DNA from: Actinoallomurus soli
GTDB lineage: Bacteria; Actinomycetota; Actinomycetes; Streptosporangiales; Streptosporangiaceae
Assembly: GCF_024055715.1 (NCBI RefSeq)
Contig: NZ_JAMXMV010000012.1
Span: forward strand, 124,001-188,000
Length of the DNA stretch: 64,000 nucleotides
Reading direction: 5' to 3'
Shown: positions 10,119 through 20,155 of the stretch, piece after piece
Layout: each line of letters begins with the position of its first letter
Numbering within the stretch: the stretch's first letter is position 1
Program-made: the position numbers and the translations under genes
The notes under the pieces: model-generated
Told to the model about the DNA's origin: nothing
Seen by the model: only the letters and a program-made list of their open reading frames with translations
Databases searched by the model: none

Positions 10119-10949
10119 ATGACGCAGACGACGGTGGACGCGCCGGCCAAGGATCGGGCCCGGATCCCGGCGCGCACCCTACGTACGGACCGCTGGTGGA
10201 GCTACCCGCTGACCACGTTCATCGTGTTCACGGCCTGGGTTGTCTACGCGACCGTGCGCTCGATGATGGGCAGCAGTTTCTGGGTCGAGAAATATCACTA
10301 CCTGACGCCGTTCTACTCCCCGTGCGTCAGCAAGGCGTGCCCGGCCGACGCCGCGGACTTCGGCAGGTTCGTACCCGACCACCTGCCGTTCTTCATCCCG
10401 TACGCCCTCATCTCACTGCCGTTCCTGCTCGGGTTCCGGCTGACCTGCTATTACTACCGCAAGGCGTACTACCGGTCGTTCTGGCTCACCCCGTCGGCGT
10501 GCGCGGTCCCGGACAAGAGCCCGGTTCGCAAGACCCCCGGCGGCTACTCCGGTGAGACGCGGTTCCCGCTGATCCTGCAGAACGTCCACCGCTACTTCTG
10601 GGCGATCGCGGCGCTCATCTCCATCGTCAACACCTGGGACGCCATCAACGCCTTCCACGGCAAGGACGGCGGCTTCGGCATCGGGCTCGGCACCATCATC
10701 CTGTGGGTCAACGTGATCCTGCTGTGGGGCTACACCCTGTCCTGCCACTCGTGCCGGCACGTCATGGGCGGACGCCTGAAGAACTTCTCCAAGCACCCCG
10801 TCCGCTACTGGCTCTGGACGCAGATCAGCAGGCTGAACGCCCGGCACGGGCAGTTCGCGCTGATCACGCTCGGCACGCTCGCGCTGACCGACGCGTACGT
10901 CGCGCTCGTCGCGCACGGCTCATTCTCCGACCTGCGGATCTTCAACTAA
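10119..10949 (+). CDS. Membrane anchor of a second succinate dehydrogenase/fumarate reductase
   Basis: 276 residues with about five hydrophobic segments. The N-terminal half has RWWSYPLTTFIVFTAWVVYA and then a Cys-rich external loop (SPCVSKACPADA). Candidate heme histidines are in ILQNVHRYFW, INAFHGKDGG and SCHSCRHVMGG. Unlike sdhC of the first operon it has no VGKKxVMAVTG signature, so it is a different anchor family. ATG at 10119 is preceded by TGGAGA; a GTG at 10044 would add 25 poorly coding residues. It is first in the operon, 12 bases before the flavoprotein gene. Confidence 0.85.
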   Translation: MTQTTVDAPAKDRARIPARTLRTDRWWSYPLTTFIVFTAWVVYATVRSMMGSSFWVEKYHYLTPFYSPCVSKACPADAADFGRFVPDHLPFFIPYALISLPFLLGFRLTCYYYRKAYYRSFWLTPSACAVPDKSPVRKTPGGYSGETRFPLILQNVHRYFWAIAALISIVNTWDAINAFHGKDGGFGIGLGTIILWVNVILLWGYTLSCHSCRHVMGGRLKNFSKHPVRYWLWTQISRLNARHGQFALITLGTLALTDAYVALVAHGSFSDLRIFN

Positions 10950-10961
10950 GGACGACCACAA

Positions 10962-12872
10962 GTGACTGACATCGAGAGGCTGCAGTACGACGTCGTCGTC
11001 ATCGGCGCCGGTGGCGCCGGACTGCGCGCCGCGATCGAGGCGCGGCTGCAGGGCAAGAAGACCGCGATCATCTCCAAGTCGCTGTTCGGCAAGGCCCACA
11101 CGGTCATGGCCGAAGGCGGCGCGGCGGCCGCCATGGGCAACGCCAACCCGAACGACAACTGGCAGGTCCACTTCCGCGACACCATGCGCGGCGGGAAGTT
11201 CCTCAACAGCTGGCGGATGGCCGAGCTGCACGCCAAGGAGGCCCCCGACCGCATCTGGGAGCTGGAGGCCTGGGGCGCGCTGTTCGACCGCACCAAGGAA
11301 GGCAAGATCAGCCAGCGCAACTTCGGCGGCCACGAGTACCCGCGCCTCGCGCACGTCGGCGACCGCACCGGCCTTGAGCTGATCCGCACCTGCCAGCAGA
11401 AGATCGTCGCCCTCCAGCAGGATGACCACGCCGAGTTCGGCGACTACGAGGCCCGGCTGAAGGTCTTCGCCGAGACGACGATCACCCGGCTCCTCAAGGA
11501 CGAGCAGGGCCGGATCTGCGGCGCCTTCGGCTACATCCGCGAGACCGGGAAGTTCGTCGTCTTCGAGGCGCCCGCCGTCGTGCTCGCCACCGGCGGCATC
11601 GGCAAGTCCTTCAAGGTGACCTCCAACTCCTGGGAGTACACCGGGGACGGCCACGCGCTCGCGCTGCTCGCCGGCGCGTCGCTGATCAACATGGAGTTCG
11701 TGCAGTTCCACCCGACCGGCATGGTCTGGCCGCCGTCGGTCAAGGGCATCCTCGTCACCGAGTCCGTACGCGGCGACGGCGGCGTGCTGAAGAACTCCGA
11801 GGGCAAGCGCTTCATGTTCGACTACATCCCGGACGTCTTCAAGGACAAGTACGCCACGTCCGAGGAGGAGGCCGACGGCTGGTACGACGACCCGGACAAC
11901 AACCGGCGCCCGCCCGAGCTGCTGCCCCGTGACGAGGTCGCCCGCGCGATCAACTCCGAGGTCAAGGCCGGCCGCGGATCCCCCCACGGCGGCGTCTTCC
12001 TCGACATCGCCTCGCGGCTCAAGCCGGAGCAGATCATCAAGCGGCTGCCGTCGATGCACCACCAGTTCAAGGAACTGGCCGACGTCGACATCACCGCCGA
12101 GCCGATGGAGGTCGGCCCGACCTGCCACTACGTCATGGGCGGCGTCGAGGTCGACCCTGACACCGGGGCCGCGCTGGTGCCCGGCCTGTTCGCGGCCGGC
12201 GAGGTCTCCGGCGGCATGCACGGATCGAACCGCCTCGGCGGCAACTCCCTGTCCGACCTGCTGGTCTTCGGCCGCCGAGCCGGGCTGGGCGCCGCCGAGT
12301 ACGCCTCCGCGACCACCGTGTCGGTCCCGGAGTCCGAGGTCGAGGCCGCGGTGGCCGAGGCCCTCGAGCCGTACCAGCGCGACACCGGGGAGAACCCCTA
12401 CGCGGTCCACCAGGAGCTCCAGCAGACGATGAACGACCTCGTCGGCATCATCCGCCGCGAGGACGAGCTGGAGCAGGCCATCGAGGCACTCGGCAAGCTC
12501 CGCGACCGCGTGAAGAACGTCGCGGTCGCGCCCTCGGCGGGCGCCACGGTCAAGGAGGGGCAGGGCCCCGCCTACCACCCCGGCTGGCACCTCGCGCTCG
12601 ACCTGCGCAACATGATGATCGTCTCGGAGTGCGTCGCGCGCGCCGCCCTCGAGCGCCAGGAAAGCCGCGGCGGCCACACACGCGACGACTACCCGAAGAT
12701 GTCCGCCGACTGGCGCAAGATCAATCTGGTCTGCTCGCTGCGCGACGGCGTCGTGGAGCTCAAGCGCCAGGAGATGGAGCCGATGCGCGGGGACCTCCTC
12801 TCGCTCTTCGAACTCGACGAGCTGAAGAAGTACCTGACCGAGGGCGAGCTCCCCGCTGAGGAGAAGAACTGA
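10962..12872 (+). CDS. Fumarate reductase/succinate dehydrogenase flavoprotein subunit, second copy
   Basis: 636 residues. The FAD-binding fold VVVIGAGGAGLRAA begins near residue 11, and His46 in KAHTVMAEGG is the expected covalent FAD site. The active-site segment MEFVQFHPTGMVWPPS and the C-terminal FAAGEVSGGMHGSNRLGGNS are intact. It lacks the 40-residue N-terminal extension of sdhA at 5564-7498 and differs from it throughout, so the two are ancient paralogues rather than a recent duplicate. GTG start with AAGGA upstream. The direction of catalysis (succinate oxidation or fumarate reduction) cannot be decided from sequence. Confidence 0.93.
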   Translation: MTDIERLQYDVVVIGAGGAGLRAAIEARLQGKKTAIISKSLFGKAHTVMAEGGAAAAMGNANPNDNWQVHFRDTMRGGKFLNSWRMAELHAKEAPDRIWELEAWGALFDRTKEGKISQRNFGGHEYPRLAHVGDRTGLELIRTCQQKIVALQQDDHAEFGDYEARLKVFAETTITRLLKDEQGRICGAFGYIRETGKFVVFEAPAVVLATGGIGKSFKVTSNSWEYTGDGHALALLAGASLINMEFVQFHPTGMVWPPSVKGILVTESVRGDGGVLKNSEGKRFMFDYIPDVFKDKYATSEEEADGWYDDPDNNRRPPELLPRDEVARAINSEVKAGRGSPHGGVFLDIASRLKPEQIIKRLPSMHHQFKELADVDITAEPMEVGPTCHYVMGGVEVDPDTGAALVPGLFAAGEVSGGMHGSNRLGGNSLSDLLVFGRRAGLGAAEYASATTVSVPESEVEAAVAEALEPYQRDTGENPYAVHQELQQTMNDLVGIIRREDELEQAIEALGKLRDRVKNVAVAPSAGATVKEGQGPAYHPGWHLALDLRNMMIVSECVARAALERQESRGGHTRDDYPKMSADWRKINLVCSLRDGVVELKRQEMEPMRGDLLSLFELDELKKYLTEGELPAEEKN

Positions 12873-12873
12873 G

Positions 12874-13644
12874 ATGGGCTACAAGGCGAAGTTCCGGGTC
12901 TGGCGCGGCGACGCGGGCGAGGGCGAGCTCAAGGACTACACCGTCGAGGTCAACGAGGGCGAGGTCGTCCTCGACGTCATCCACCGGCTCCAGGCCACCG
13001 AGGCGCCCGACCTGGCCGTCCGGTGGAACTGCAAGGCCGGCAAGTGCGGCTCCTGTTCCGCGGAGATCAACGGCAGGCCGCGGCTGATGTGCATGACGCG
13101 GATGTCGACGTTCGCCGAGGACGAGACCGTCACGGTCACGCCGATGCGGACGTTCCCCGTCATCCGCGACCTGGTCACCGACGTCTCCTACAACTACGAG
13201 AAGGCCCGCGAGATCCCGGCCTTCGACGGCGGCGACGTCAAGCCCGGCGAGTTCCGGATGCAGCAGGTCGACGTCGAGCGCTCGCAGGAGTTCCGCAAGT
13301 GCATCGAATGCTTCCTCTGCAACAACACCTGCCACGTCATCCGTGACCACGAGGAGAACAAGGAGCACTTCTCCGGGCCCCGGTTCCTCATGCGGGTGGC
13401 GGAGCTGGAGATGCACCCGGCCGACGTCCGCGACCGCCGGCAGATCGCCCAGGAGGACTTCGGGCTGGGCTACTGCAACATCACCAAGTGCTGCACCGAG
13501 GTCTGCCCCGAGCACATCAAGATCACCGACAACGCGCTGATCCCGATGAAGGAGCGCGTCGTCGGCCGCCGGTACGACCCGCTGGTCTGGCTCGGCTCCA
13601 AGATCGGCGTGGTGAAGCGCGGCAAGGGAACCCCGAAGGCCTGA
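12874..13644 (+). CDS. Fumarate reductase/succinate dehydrogenase iron-sulfur subunit, second copy
   Basis: 256 residues. [2Fe-2S] ligands are Cys53, 58, 61 and 73 (WNCKAGKCGSCSAE and LMCM). The C-terminal ferredoxin domain has CIECFLCNNTCHV and CNITKCCTEVCPEHI, with unusual CC and internal spacing compared with sdhB at 4824-5564. ATG at 12874 lies one base after the flavoprotein stop, and its ribosome site GAGGAGA is inside the end of that gene. It completes the anchor-flavoprotein-FeS operon and is followed by a strong hairpin. Confidence 0.93.
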   Translation: MGYKAKFRVWRGDAGEGELKDYTVEVNEGEVVLDVIHRLQATEAPDLAVRWNCKAGKCGSCSAEINGRPRLMCMTRMSTFAEDETVTVTPMRTFPVIRDLVTDVSYNYEKAREIPAFDGGDVKPGEFRMQQVDVERSQEFRKCIECFLCNNTCHVIRDHEENKEHFSGPRFLMRVAELEMHPADVRDRRQIAQEDFGLGYCNITKCCTEVCPEHIKITDNALIPMKERVVGRRYDPLVWLGSKIGVVKRGKGTPKA

Positions 13645-13662
13645 CCCGCCCGTCCGTCCCCG

Positions 13663-13692
13663 TTGCGCCCCGGCCCACCGGCCGGGGCGCAA
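13663..13692 (+). terminator. Hairpin terminator after the second complex II operon
   Basis: TTGCGCCCCGGCC (13663-13675) and its exact reverse complement (13680-13692) form a 13-bp stem with a 4-base loop, 18 bases after the stop codon. No T-run follows. Confidence 0.8.
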
Positions 13693-13796
13693 CCGCGTTC
13701 CGGATGCCAGGGACAACGGGATCAGCACGGCCTGGTCATGTGAACCGAGACCTCCGGCGCTCTAGCCTTTGACGCGTGGAAGCCGAGGAGACAGAG

Positions 13797-14384
13797 ATGT
13801 CCAACGCCCCCGACGACCCCGGGCACCGCCCCCCGCCCCCGCGCCAGGGCGACGCCCAGCCGTACCAGGACGACGCCCAGCCGTACCAGGGCGACCCTTA
13901 CCCGTACCAGGGCGACCCTCAGCCGCACCTGGGCGGGCCACCGTACGGCGGCTACGCTCCCCCGTCTCCCAACCAGCCACCGCCTCCGACCGGCCCCTGG
14001 CAGGGCACGCCTCCGGGTTACGGCCCTCCCCCACAGGGCCCCCAGGGCCCACCCGCCTACGCACGCCGTCCCGGCGGCAAGGGCTTCCTCGGCACCCTGT
14101 TCGACCTCAACTTCGACCACATGGTGACGGCCAAGCTGATCAAGGTGGTCTACGTTCTCGCGATCGTCCTGATCAGCCTGACCTCCTTGTTCATCCTCCT
14201 GGTGGGCCTCTGGGCCCTTCAGTTCGGCTGGGGCAGGTATTTCGGAGTATTCATGGTTCCGGCCGCCCCGCTGCTGTGGCTGTTCGAACTCGTCACCGTG
14301 CGCATGTCGCTGGAGTTCGTGATCAATCAGTTCAAGATCAGTGAGCATCTCAAGGCCATACGGGAGCAGGGAGAAGCCCGCTGA
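13797..14384 (+). CDS. DUF4282 membrane protein with Pro/Gln/Tyr-rich N-terminus
   Basis: 195 residues. Residues 1-90 are low-complexity, with repeated AQPYQ and PYPYQGDP-like units. Residues from about 98 form the DUF4282 region: FDHMVTAKLIKVVYVLAIV, then a second hydrophobic segment, ending in the charged VRMSLEFVINQFKISEHL. Two membrane helices are predicted. ATG at 13797 has GAGGAG 6 bases upstream. It lies 70 bases before the kinase gene on the same strand, so the two are probably co-transcribed. Function is unknown for the family. Confidence 0.85.
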   Translation: MSNAPDDPGHRPPPPRQGDAQPYQDDAQPYQGDPYPYQGDPQPHLGGPPYGGYAPPSPNQPPPPTGPWQGTPPGYGPPPQGPQGPPAYARRPGGKGFLGTLFDLNFDHMVTAKLIKVVYVLAIVLISLTSLFILLVGLWALQFGWGRYFGVFMVPAAPLLWLFELVTVRMSLEFVINQFKISEHLKAIREQGEAR

Positions 14385-14453
14385 TCGCTGTGGTCGGCGG
14401 GCGGGGGGCGTTAGGCTCTCGGAGGCACCTACTGATGGGGCGAAGGACGGGTA

Positions 14454-16826
14454 GTGGCGGACATCGACGGGCCGTCCGAGACGCGGCGCGAGGAGTACGA
14501 GACACGCCGGGACACGGTCCCCTCCCAGCGTGACGCACCGGATGTCACCCGCCGCGACGGCGGCGCGCCCGCGCCCTCCCTCGTCCGGCTGCCCGCCGAC
14601 CTCGCCGGCCGGTTCACGGTGCTGGGGGACCTCCCCGCGCAGGGTGCCGAGTCCGACCTCCTGCACGTACAGGACACCGCCGGCACAGACCTCGTCGTCA
14701 AGATCTTCCGGCGGGGCTTCACCGCGGACCGCTCGGTCTGGCGGAAACTGCCGACGCTGGACTCCCCTCACGTCGTGCGCATCCTCGAGACGGGGCATGC
14801 GGAGGGACGCGACTACGAGGTCATGGAGTACGTCCCGGCGGGCAACCTCCGGGCCCTCGGGGCCGGCCTGCCGCCGGCGCTGGTCGCCGAGGTCGTGGCG
14901 CAGCTCGCGGGCGGTCTCGAACGGCTGCACGAGGCCGGCATCGTGCACCGTGACCTGAAGCCGGAGAACATCCTGGTCCGGAGCACGGCCCCGCTCCGCC
15001 TCGCCATCACGGACTTCGGCCTGAGCCGAGTGATCGAGCAGAGCGTCGTCTTCGCCTCCTCGTCGCGCACTCTGGCGTACGCGGCCCCGGAGTCCCTGTC
15101 CGGGCAGGTCTCCCCCGCGCGTGACTGGTGGTCGCTCGGCATCATCGTCCGTGAGCTGCTGACCGGCCGTACCCCGTTCGCGGGCATGAGCGAGACCGCG
15201 GTGGTCGACCACCTCGCGACCCGCACGATCGACTGTGACGACATCGCCGACCCCAGGATGCGCCTGCTCTGCCAGGGGCTGCTGACCCGCGATCCCCGCC
15301 GGCGGTGGGGCGGCGCGGAGGTCGGGCGGTGGCTCGACGGCGAGAACCCCACGGTCGCGGCGCCGACGCCGCCCGACGCGTCGCCGCTCACCGCCGGTGC
15401 CGCCGCCGGCGCGATGGCCTTCGGCGGCCGGACGTACACCGACCGGGGTGAGTTCGCGCGCGCGCTGGTGGCCGACTGGGAGTCCGGCGCCCGCTACTTC
15501 TTCGGGACGATGTTCACCCCGGTGGGGCCGAGCGAGGCCTGGCAGGCGCTGCGCGGCTGGCTGAACGGCTTCGACGACGACCCGGAAGGCCGCATCCGCC
15601 TCATCGACCAGCACCTGACCGGCGACGGTCCCCCCGACGTCAAGCTGCTGCATCTCCTGCGCTGGCTGGATCCCACCCTCGAGCCCCACTTCCTCGGGCT
15701 CCGGCTGCTCCCCGAGGACCTCCCCGTTCTCGCGGCCATCGTCGACGACGGGCGGCATCCGGACCATCGCACCGCCGCACGCGCGGCCCGGGCTCTCTGG
15801 GACCACCGGCTGCTGCCCGTCCTGGCGGGCTTCTCCGGGACCGAGGAGCTCATCGCCGTCGATCACCGCTGGCAGGGACTGGTGACGACGTGGAACCGGC
15901 AGGCGGAGTGGCTGCGGTCCCAGTTGCCCCGATCGGCGAACCGCATCCCCGCCGCCGGCGCGGCCGGCCTGGACGAGCCTCCCGTCGTACTGACCACGCT
16001 CCTCGCGCTGGCCGGCCGTCCCGACCAGGCCCGTGAGTCACTGGCCGCGGCGGCCGGGCGGGCCCGGGACTCGGTCGGGGAACCGGTTCCGTGGTTCTCC
16101 TGGCTGTCGGACCAGGCGGGGGACGATCCGCTCCGGCTCCTCGCGGTGATCCGGGCGGCCCCGGACGCCGTGCTGGAGGTCGAGGCCGCCGCTCGCCGCC
16201 GACTTGAGTCCGAACAACGCTTCGCCGAGGGGCACAGGCACTGGGAGGAGCGCGAGCGGTACCGGCTGGCCGGGCGCCGGTCGGCGATGGTCCGCGCCGT
16301 GCTGTGGACGCTTCCGCTGGCGGTCCTGTGGATCGGCGGCGGTTGGGTGATCCTGGGCATCGTCCGGCTGGCCTCTTCCGAACGCGGAAGTCAGGCGGTC
16401 GACACCTCGGGCTTCACCGTGCCGTTCCTTCTGATCGGCGTCGTCGCCTGGCTGGTCGACACCGGGGCCGAGGTCTTCCTGGCCTCCAAGCTCGGCGCCG
16501 ACTACCTGAACTCCGCGCCGTGGGCGCCGCTGGCGAAGATGTTCGGTTCGACGGGCCGTGCCCTGTCCGGGGCTTCGCAGGCCGTGTCGCGGAGGAGCCG
16601 GCGCACCAGCGGCCGAGGCTGCGGAGTCGTGGTCCTCGTCTGCGTCCTGCCGCTCCTCATGCTCCTCATCCTCATCCCCGCCCTGGTCGCCGTCTCGTGG
16701 CTGCTCTGGCTGGCGGCGCTGGTCATGGTGCCGCTCGTGCACCTCGTGATGACGGGAGTACGCATGCAGCGGTGGCGACAGGGACATGAGCAGATTCGAC
16801 GGCAGGCCGTGGGAGGACGACTGTGA
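14454..16826 (+). CDS. Membrane-anchored serine/threonine protein kinase with large unknown C-terminal region
   Basis: 790 residues. The kinase domain spans about residues 53-300: degenerate Gly loop, Lys83 in VVKIF, HRDLKPEN at 165-172, DFG at 187-189 and an APE-like APES. The catalytic residues are intact. Residues 320-620 are helical and not recognised, with motifs such as ARYFFGTMFTPVGPSEAW. The C-terminus has hydrophobic segments near 645-665, 680-700 and 730-770. GTG at 14454 follows GAAGGA. It overlaps the next gene in GTGA, so kinase and partner are translationally coupled. No PASTA or other known sensor domain is present. Substrate unknown. Confidence 0.85.
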   Translation: MADIDGPSETRREEYETRRDTVPSQRDAPDVTRRDGGAPAPSLVRLPADLAGRFTVLGDLPAQGAESDLLHVQDTAGTDLVVKIFRRGFTADRSVWRKLPTLDSPHVVRILETGHAEGRDYEVMEYVPAGNLRALGAGLPPALVAEVVAQLAGGLERLHEAGIVHRDLKPENILVRSTAPLRLAITDFGLSRVIEQSVVFASSSRTLAYAAPESLSGQVSPARDWWSLGIIVRELLTGRTPFAGMSETAVVDHLATRTIDCDDIADPRMRLLCQGLLTRDPRRRWGGAEVGRWLDGENPTVAAPTPPDASPLTAGAAAGAMAFGGRTYTDRGEFARALVADWESGARYFFGTMFTPVGPSEAWQALRGWLNGFDDDPEGRIRLIDQHLTGDGPPDVKLLHLLRWLDPTLEPHFLGLRLLPEDLPVLAAIVDDGRHPDHRTAARAARALWDHRLLPVLAGFSGTEELIAVDHRWQGLVTTWNRQAEWLRSQLPRSANRIPAAGAAGLDEPPVVLTTLLALAGRPDQARESLAAAAGRARDSVGEPVPWFSWLSDQAGDDPLRLLAVIRAAPDAVLEVEAAARRRLESEQRFAEGHRHWEERERYRLAGRRSAMVRAVLWTLPLAVLWIGGGWVILGIVRLASSERGSQAVDTSGFTVPFLLIGVVAWLVDTGAEVFLASKLGADYLNSAPWAPLAKMFGSTGRALSGASQAVSRRSRRTSGRGCGVVVLVCVLPLLMLLILIPALVAVSWLLWLAALVMVPLVHLVMTGVRMQRWRQGHEQIRRQAVGGRL

Positions 16827-18055
16827 GCAGCGGCGTGGAGGCGGACATCGCTCTGGACGCGGCGGTGATCGCGTCTCTGGGACTCGTCCGTGTGATGGGA
16901 GGCGCGGCCGGCCTGGCGGCGGCCGGCGCCGGCGCGCTCGCCGCCCTCGCCGAGGGTCGCGCCGAGGCGCAGGCGGAACGCCTCCAGGAGGCGCGGCGGC
17001 TGGAGGAGAGCGTCGGTGAGGCGCTGGACCGTACGGCCCGGATCGCGGCGCTCGCGGCGTCGGCACGCGAGCACGGCGTCGCCGTCGAACTGCCGGTCCC
17101 CGTCGAGGTCACCGGCCGGTCCGCCGACGAGCTCGCGTCCTGGATCGCCGAGGCGGACGCGCGGCTGACGGTCGCCGAGGAGTCGCTGGCGGCGGCGATC
17201 GCCGAAGCGGCCACCGGGCGCGTCTTCGCGACCGCTACGGCGTCCCTCAGGGCGACGCCGGAGAACGGCCGGTCGGCCGCCGCGCCCCGCCCGGCGGCCT
17301 CCCCCGACGATCTGACCCGCGTGCTGAAACGCCTGGCGCCGGACGCCGCCGACGCGGACCGGCAGGCCGTCACGGAGGCCGCCGAACAGGTCGTACGGGC
17401 GCCGACGATCTCGGAGGCCGAGGGCCGGCTCACGGAGGTCCGCCTCCGCATCCAGCACGCCAACGAACGCGCCCGGGAGCGCCGCGACGGGCGGGCCGCC
17501 GCCCTGCGGTTCCTGCGGGAGCTGGAGGGCCTGCCGGCCGCGGAGACCGTACGGCCGCGGCTCGCCGAGGTGGCCGACGGCACCCGGCTCTTCGACGAGG
17601 GACTGCGCGCCGAGGCCGCGCGTCTCGTCGAGGACGCGCAGCGGCAGGCCGAGCAACGCTATGTGGCGGAGGTTCTCCGGGAGGCGTTCGGCGCGCTGGG
17701 TTACGAGGTCGGCGAGGGCTTCGAGACGCTGACCGCCCAGGACGGGGAGGCGGTGCTGACGCGAGGCGACTGGCCGCAGCACGCGGTCAAGGTTCGCGTC
17801 GACGGGACACGGCAGGTACGCCTGGCACTGCTGCGCACCGAACCCGCGGAGAGCGACGAACAGCGCCGTCTCGACCTCGAGCGGGAAGAGCAGTGGTGCG
17901 CCTCCTTCGACGCCGCCAGAGAGCGCCTGGCCGAGGCGGGCGTCCACGCGGACGTACGGTGGCGGGTCGAACCGGGCACTCAGCAGTTGCCGGTCACCGG
18001 GCGGCAGCGGCCGGGGCGGCAGCAGAACGAACGCCGCCGCGAGCTCGGCAGGTGA
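16823..18055 (+). CDS. Coiled-coil protein coupled to the kinase gene, function unknown
   Basis: 410 residues, Ala/Arg/Glu-rich. A weakly hydrophobic Gly/Ala stretch at about 22-45 (MGGAAGLAAAGAGALAALAE) is followed by long charged helices to about residue 290. A compact C-terminal domain follows (about 290-395, FGALGYEVGEGFETL to VRWRVEPG), which looks like an alpha/beta fold I cannot name. Its GTG overlaps the kinase stop by four bases, strong evidence for coupled expression. It is probably a partner or substrate of the kinase, but that is inference. Confidence 0.8.
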   Translation: MSSGVEADIALDAAVIASLGLVRVMGGAAGLAAAGAGALAALAEGRAEAQAERLQEARRLEESVGEALDRTARIAALAASAREHGVAVELPVPVEVTGRSADELASWIAEADARLTVAEESLAAAIAEAATGRVFATATASLRATPENGRSAAAPRPAASPDDLTRVLKRLAPDAADADRQAVTEAAEQVVRAPTISEAEGRLTEVRLRIQHANERARERRDGRAAALRFLRELEGLPAAETVRPRLAEVADGTRLFDEGLRAEAARLVEDAQRQAEQRYVAEVLREAFGALGYEVGEGFETLTAQDGEAVLTRGDWPQHAVKVRVDGTRQVRLALLRTEPAESDEQRRLDLEREEQWCASFDAARERLAEAGVHADVRWRVEPGTQQLPVTGRQRPGRQQNERRRELGR

Positions 18056-18056
18056 C

Positions 18057-18088
18057 GCCGGGTACCGGGCGTCCGCCCGGTACCCGGC
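18057..18088. terminator. Palindromic hairpin between the kinase operon and typA
   Basis: GCCGGGTACCGGGCG (18057-18071) and its exact reverse complement (18074-18088) are separated by 2 bases. The 15-bp stem begins 2 bases after the coiled-coil gene stop and ends 21 bases before the typA stop on the other strand, so it can terminate both. Confidence 0.8.
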
Positions 18089-18109
18089 TTACGCGGGGTC
18101 TCGGAGGGT

Positions 18110-19966
18110 CTAGGCCTGGCCGCGCTTGGCGCGGGCCCGGGCGCGCTCCCGCTCTTTCGAGTCGAGGATGACCTTGCGCAGCCGGATCGCATTCGGCGTC
18201 AGCTCGACGCACTCGTCGTCGGCGACGAACTCCAGTGCGGCCTCCAGGCTCAGCACGCGCGGCGGCGTGAGCCGCTCGAACGTCTCCGCCGTCGAGGACC
18301 GGATGTTCGTCTTCTGCTTCTCCTTGGTGATGTTGACGTCCATGTCGTCGGCGCGGGAGTTCTCTCCGACGATCATGCCTTCGTACACCTCGGTGCCGGG
18401 CTCGACGAACAGCGAGCCGCGCTCCTGCAGGTTGAACATGGCGTACGCGGTGGCGGCGCCGGCGCGGTCGGAGACGAGCGAGCCGGTCGGCCGGGTGCGC
18501 AGCTCGCCGAACCACGGCTCGTAGCCCTCGAAGACCTGGTGGGCGATGCCCGTACCGCGCGTCTCGGTGAGGAACTCGGTGCGGAACCCGATCAGGCCAC
18601 GGGCCGGGACGATGAACTCGATGCGGATCCAGCCGGTGCCGTGGTTGGTCATCTGCTCCATGCGGCCCTTGCGGACGGCGAGGAGCTGGGTGATCGCGCC
18701 GAGGTACTCCTCCGGGGCGTCGACGGTGAGGCGCTCGACGGGCTCGTGCAGCTTCCCGTCGATCTCCCTCGTCACCACGCGGGGCTTGCCGATCGTCAGC
18801 TCGTAGCCCTCGCGGCGCATGGTCTCCACCAGGATGGCGAGTGCCAGCTCACCGCGGCCCTGGACCTCCCAGGAGTCCGGGCGCTCGGTCGGCAGCACGC
18901 GGATGGAGACGTTGCCGACGAGCTCGCGGTCGAGCCGGTCCTTGACCAGCCGCGCGGTGACCTTGGTGCCCTTCTCGCGGCCCGCCAGCGGCCCGGTGTT
19001 GACGCCGAGGGTCATCGAGATGGCGGGCTCGTCCACGGTGATGAACGGGAGCGGCCGCGGGTCCTCCGGGTCGGCGAGCGTGTCGCCGATCATGATGTCC
19101 GGGATGCCGGCGATGGCGATGATGTCGCCCGGCCCGGCCTGCTCGGCGGGCTTGCGCTCCAGCGCCTCGGTCATCATCAGCTCGGTGATCTTGACACGAT
19201 CGATGGTGCCGTCATGCTTGCACCAGGCGACCTGCTGCCCCTTCTTGATCTGCCCGGCGTGCACGCGGCACAGCGCGATACGGCCGAGGTAGGAGCTGGC
19301 GTCGAGGTTCGTGACGTGCGCCTGGAGCGGGGTGTTCGGGTCGTACGCCGGCGCGGGGATCGTCTCCCGGATCACCTGGAACAGCGGTTCGAGGTCCTCG
19401 GAGTCCGGCAGGCCGCCGTCGTCCGGCTTGGCCAGACTGGCCCGGCCCGCCTTGGCCGAGGCGTACACGATCGGGAAGTCGATCTGGTCCTCGGAGGCGT
19501 CGAGGTCCATGAACAGCTCGTACGTCTCGTCGACGACCTCGGCGATCCGCGCGTCCGGCCGGTCGACCTTGTTGACGACGAGGATGACCGGCAGCTTGGC
19601 GGCCAGCGCCTTGCGCAGGACGAACCGCGTCTGCGGCAGCGGTCCCTCGGAGGCGTCGACGAGGAGGACGACGCCGTCGACCATCGACAGGCCCCGCTCG
19701 ACCTCGCCGCCGAAGTCGGCGTGCCCCGGAGTGTCGATGATGTTGATCGTCATGCCACCGTGCCGGACGGCGGTGTTCTTCGCGAGAATGGTGATGCCCT
19801 TCTCGCGTTCGAGGTCGTTGGAGTCCATGACCCGCTCGTCGACGTCCTGGTTCTCACGGAACGCGCCGGACTGCCAGAGCATGGCGTCGACGAGCGTGGT
19901 CTTGCCGTGGTCGACATGGGCGACGATGGCGACGTTACGGAGATCTTCCCGGGTGGCGATGGGCAT
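18110..19966 (-). CDS. typA: Ribosome-associated GTPase TypA/BipA
   Basis: About 618 residues, close to the usual 600-635. It is a translational GTPase that binds the 70S ribosome and aids growth under stress. G1 is AHVDHGKTT (residues 16-24), the switch region has RGITILAKN-like [11 protein letters not shown]3 is [12 protein letters not shown] and G4 is NKVDRPDAR. Domains II, III and the TypA C-terminus follow ([26 protein letters not shown]). ATG at 19966 gives the conserved start; the in-frame GTG upstream (20026) adds a non-conserved leader. It appears to be a single gene. Confidence 0.95.
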   Translation of the reverse strand: MPIATREDLRNVAIVAHVDHGKTTLVDAMLWQSGAFRENQDVDERVMDSNDLEREKGITILAKNTAVRHGGMTINIIDTPGHADFGGEVERGLSMVDGVVLLVDASEGPLPQTRFVLRKALAAKLPVILVVNKVDRPDARIAEVVDETYELFMDLDASEDQIDFPIVYASAKAGRASLAKPDDGGLPDSEDLEPLFQVIRETIPAPAYDPNTPLQAHVTNLDASSYLGRIALCRVHAGQIKKGQQVAWCKHDGTIDRVKITELMMTEALERKPAEQAGPGDIIAIAGIPDIMIGDTLADPEDPRPLPFITVDEPAISMTLGVNTGPLAGREKGTKVTARLVKDRLDRELVGNVSIRVLPTERPDSWEVQGRGELALAILVETMRREGYELTIGKPRVVTREIDGKLHEPVERLTVDAPEEYLGAITQLLAVRKGRMEQMTNHGTGWIRIEFIVPARGLIGFRTEFLTETRGTGIAHQVFEGYEPWFGELRTRPTGSLVSDRAGAATAYAMFNLQERGSLFVEPGTEVYEGMIVGENSRADDMDVNITKEKQKTNIRSSTAETFERLTPPRVLSLEAALEFVADDECVELTPNAIRLRKVILDSKERERARARAKRGQA

Positions 19967-20155
19967 GCGTGCGGGTCTCGCTTCGTGGTGTGGGATTCGC
20001 CGCGGGATCCACGCGGCGACCACCATTCTACTTGGCCCGCCGAGGACGCCGATCGCGTCGCCGTAAGCCCGGGCCCGCCCGGCCGGGCGAGATCGGCCGT
20101 AAGAAGCGGCCGTCGTCGTGGCAACCGGATGCCGGGGTCGGGCGTCGAATCATGG

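Noticed and set aside
10920-12677. 585-codon open frame opposite the second flavoprotein gene
   Set aside because: GC-driven antisense frame without motifs; the plus-strand flavoprotein is certain.
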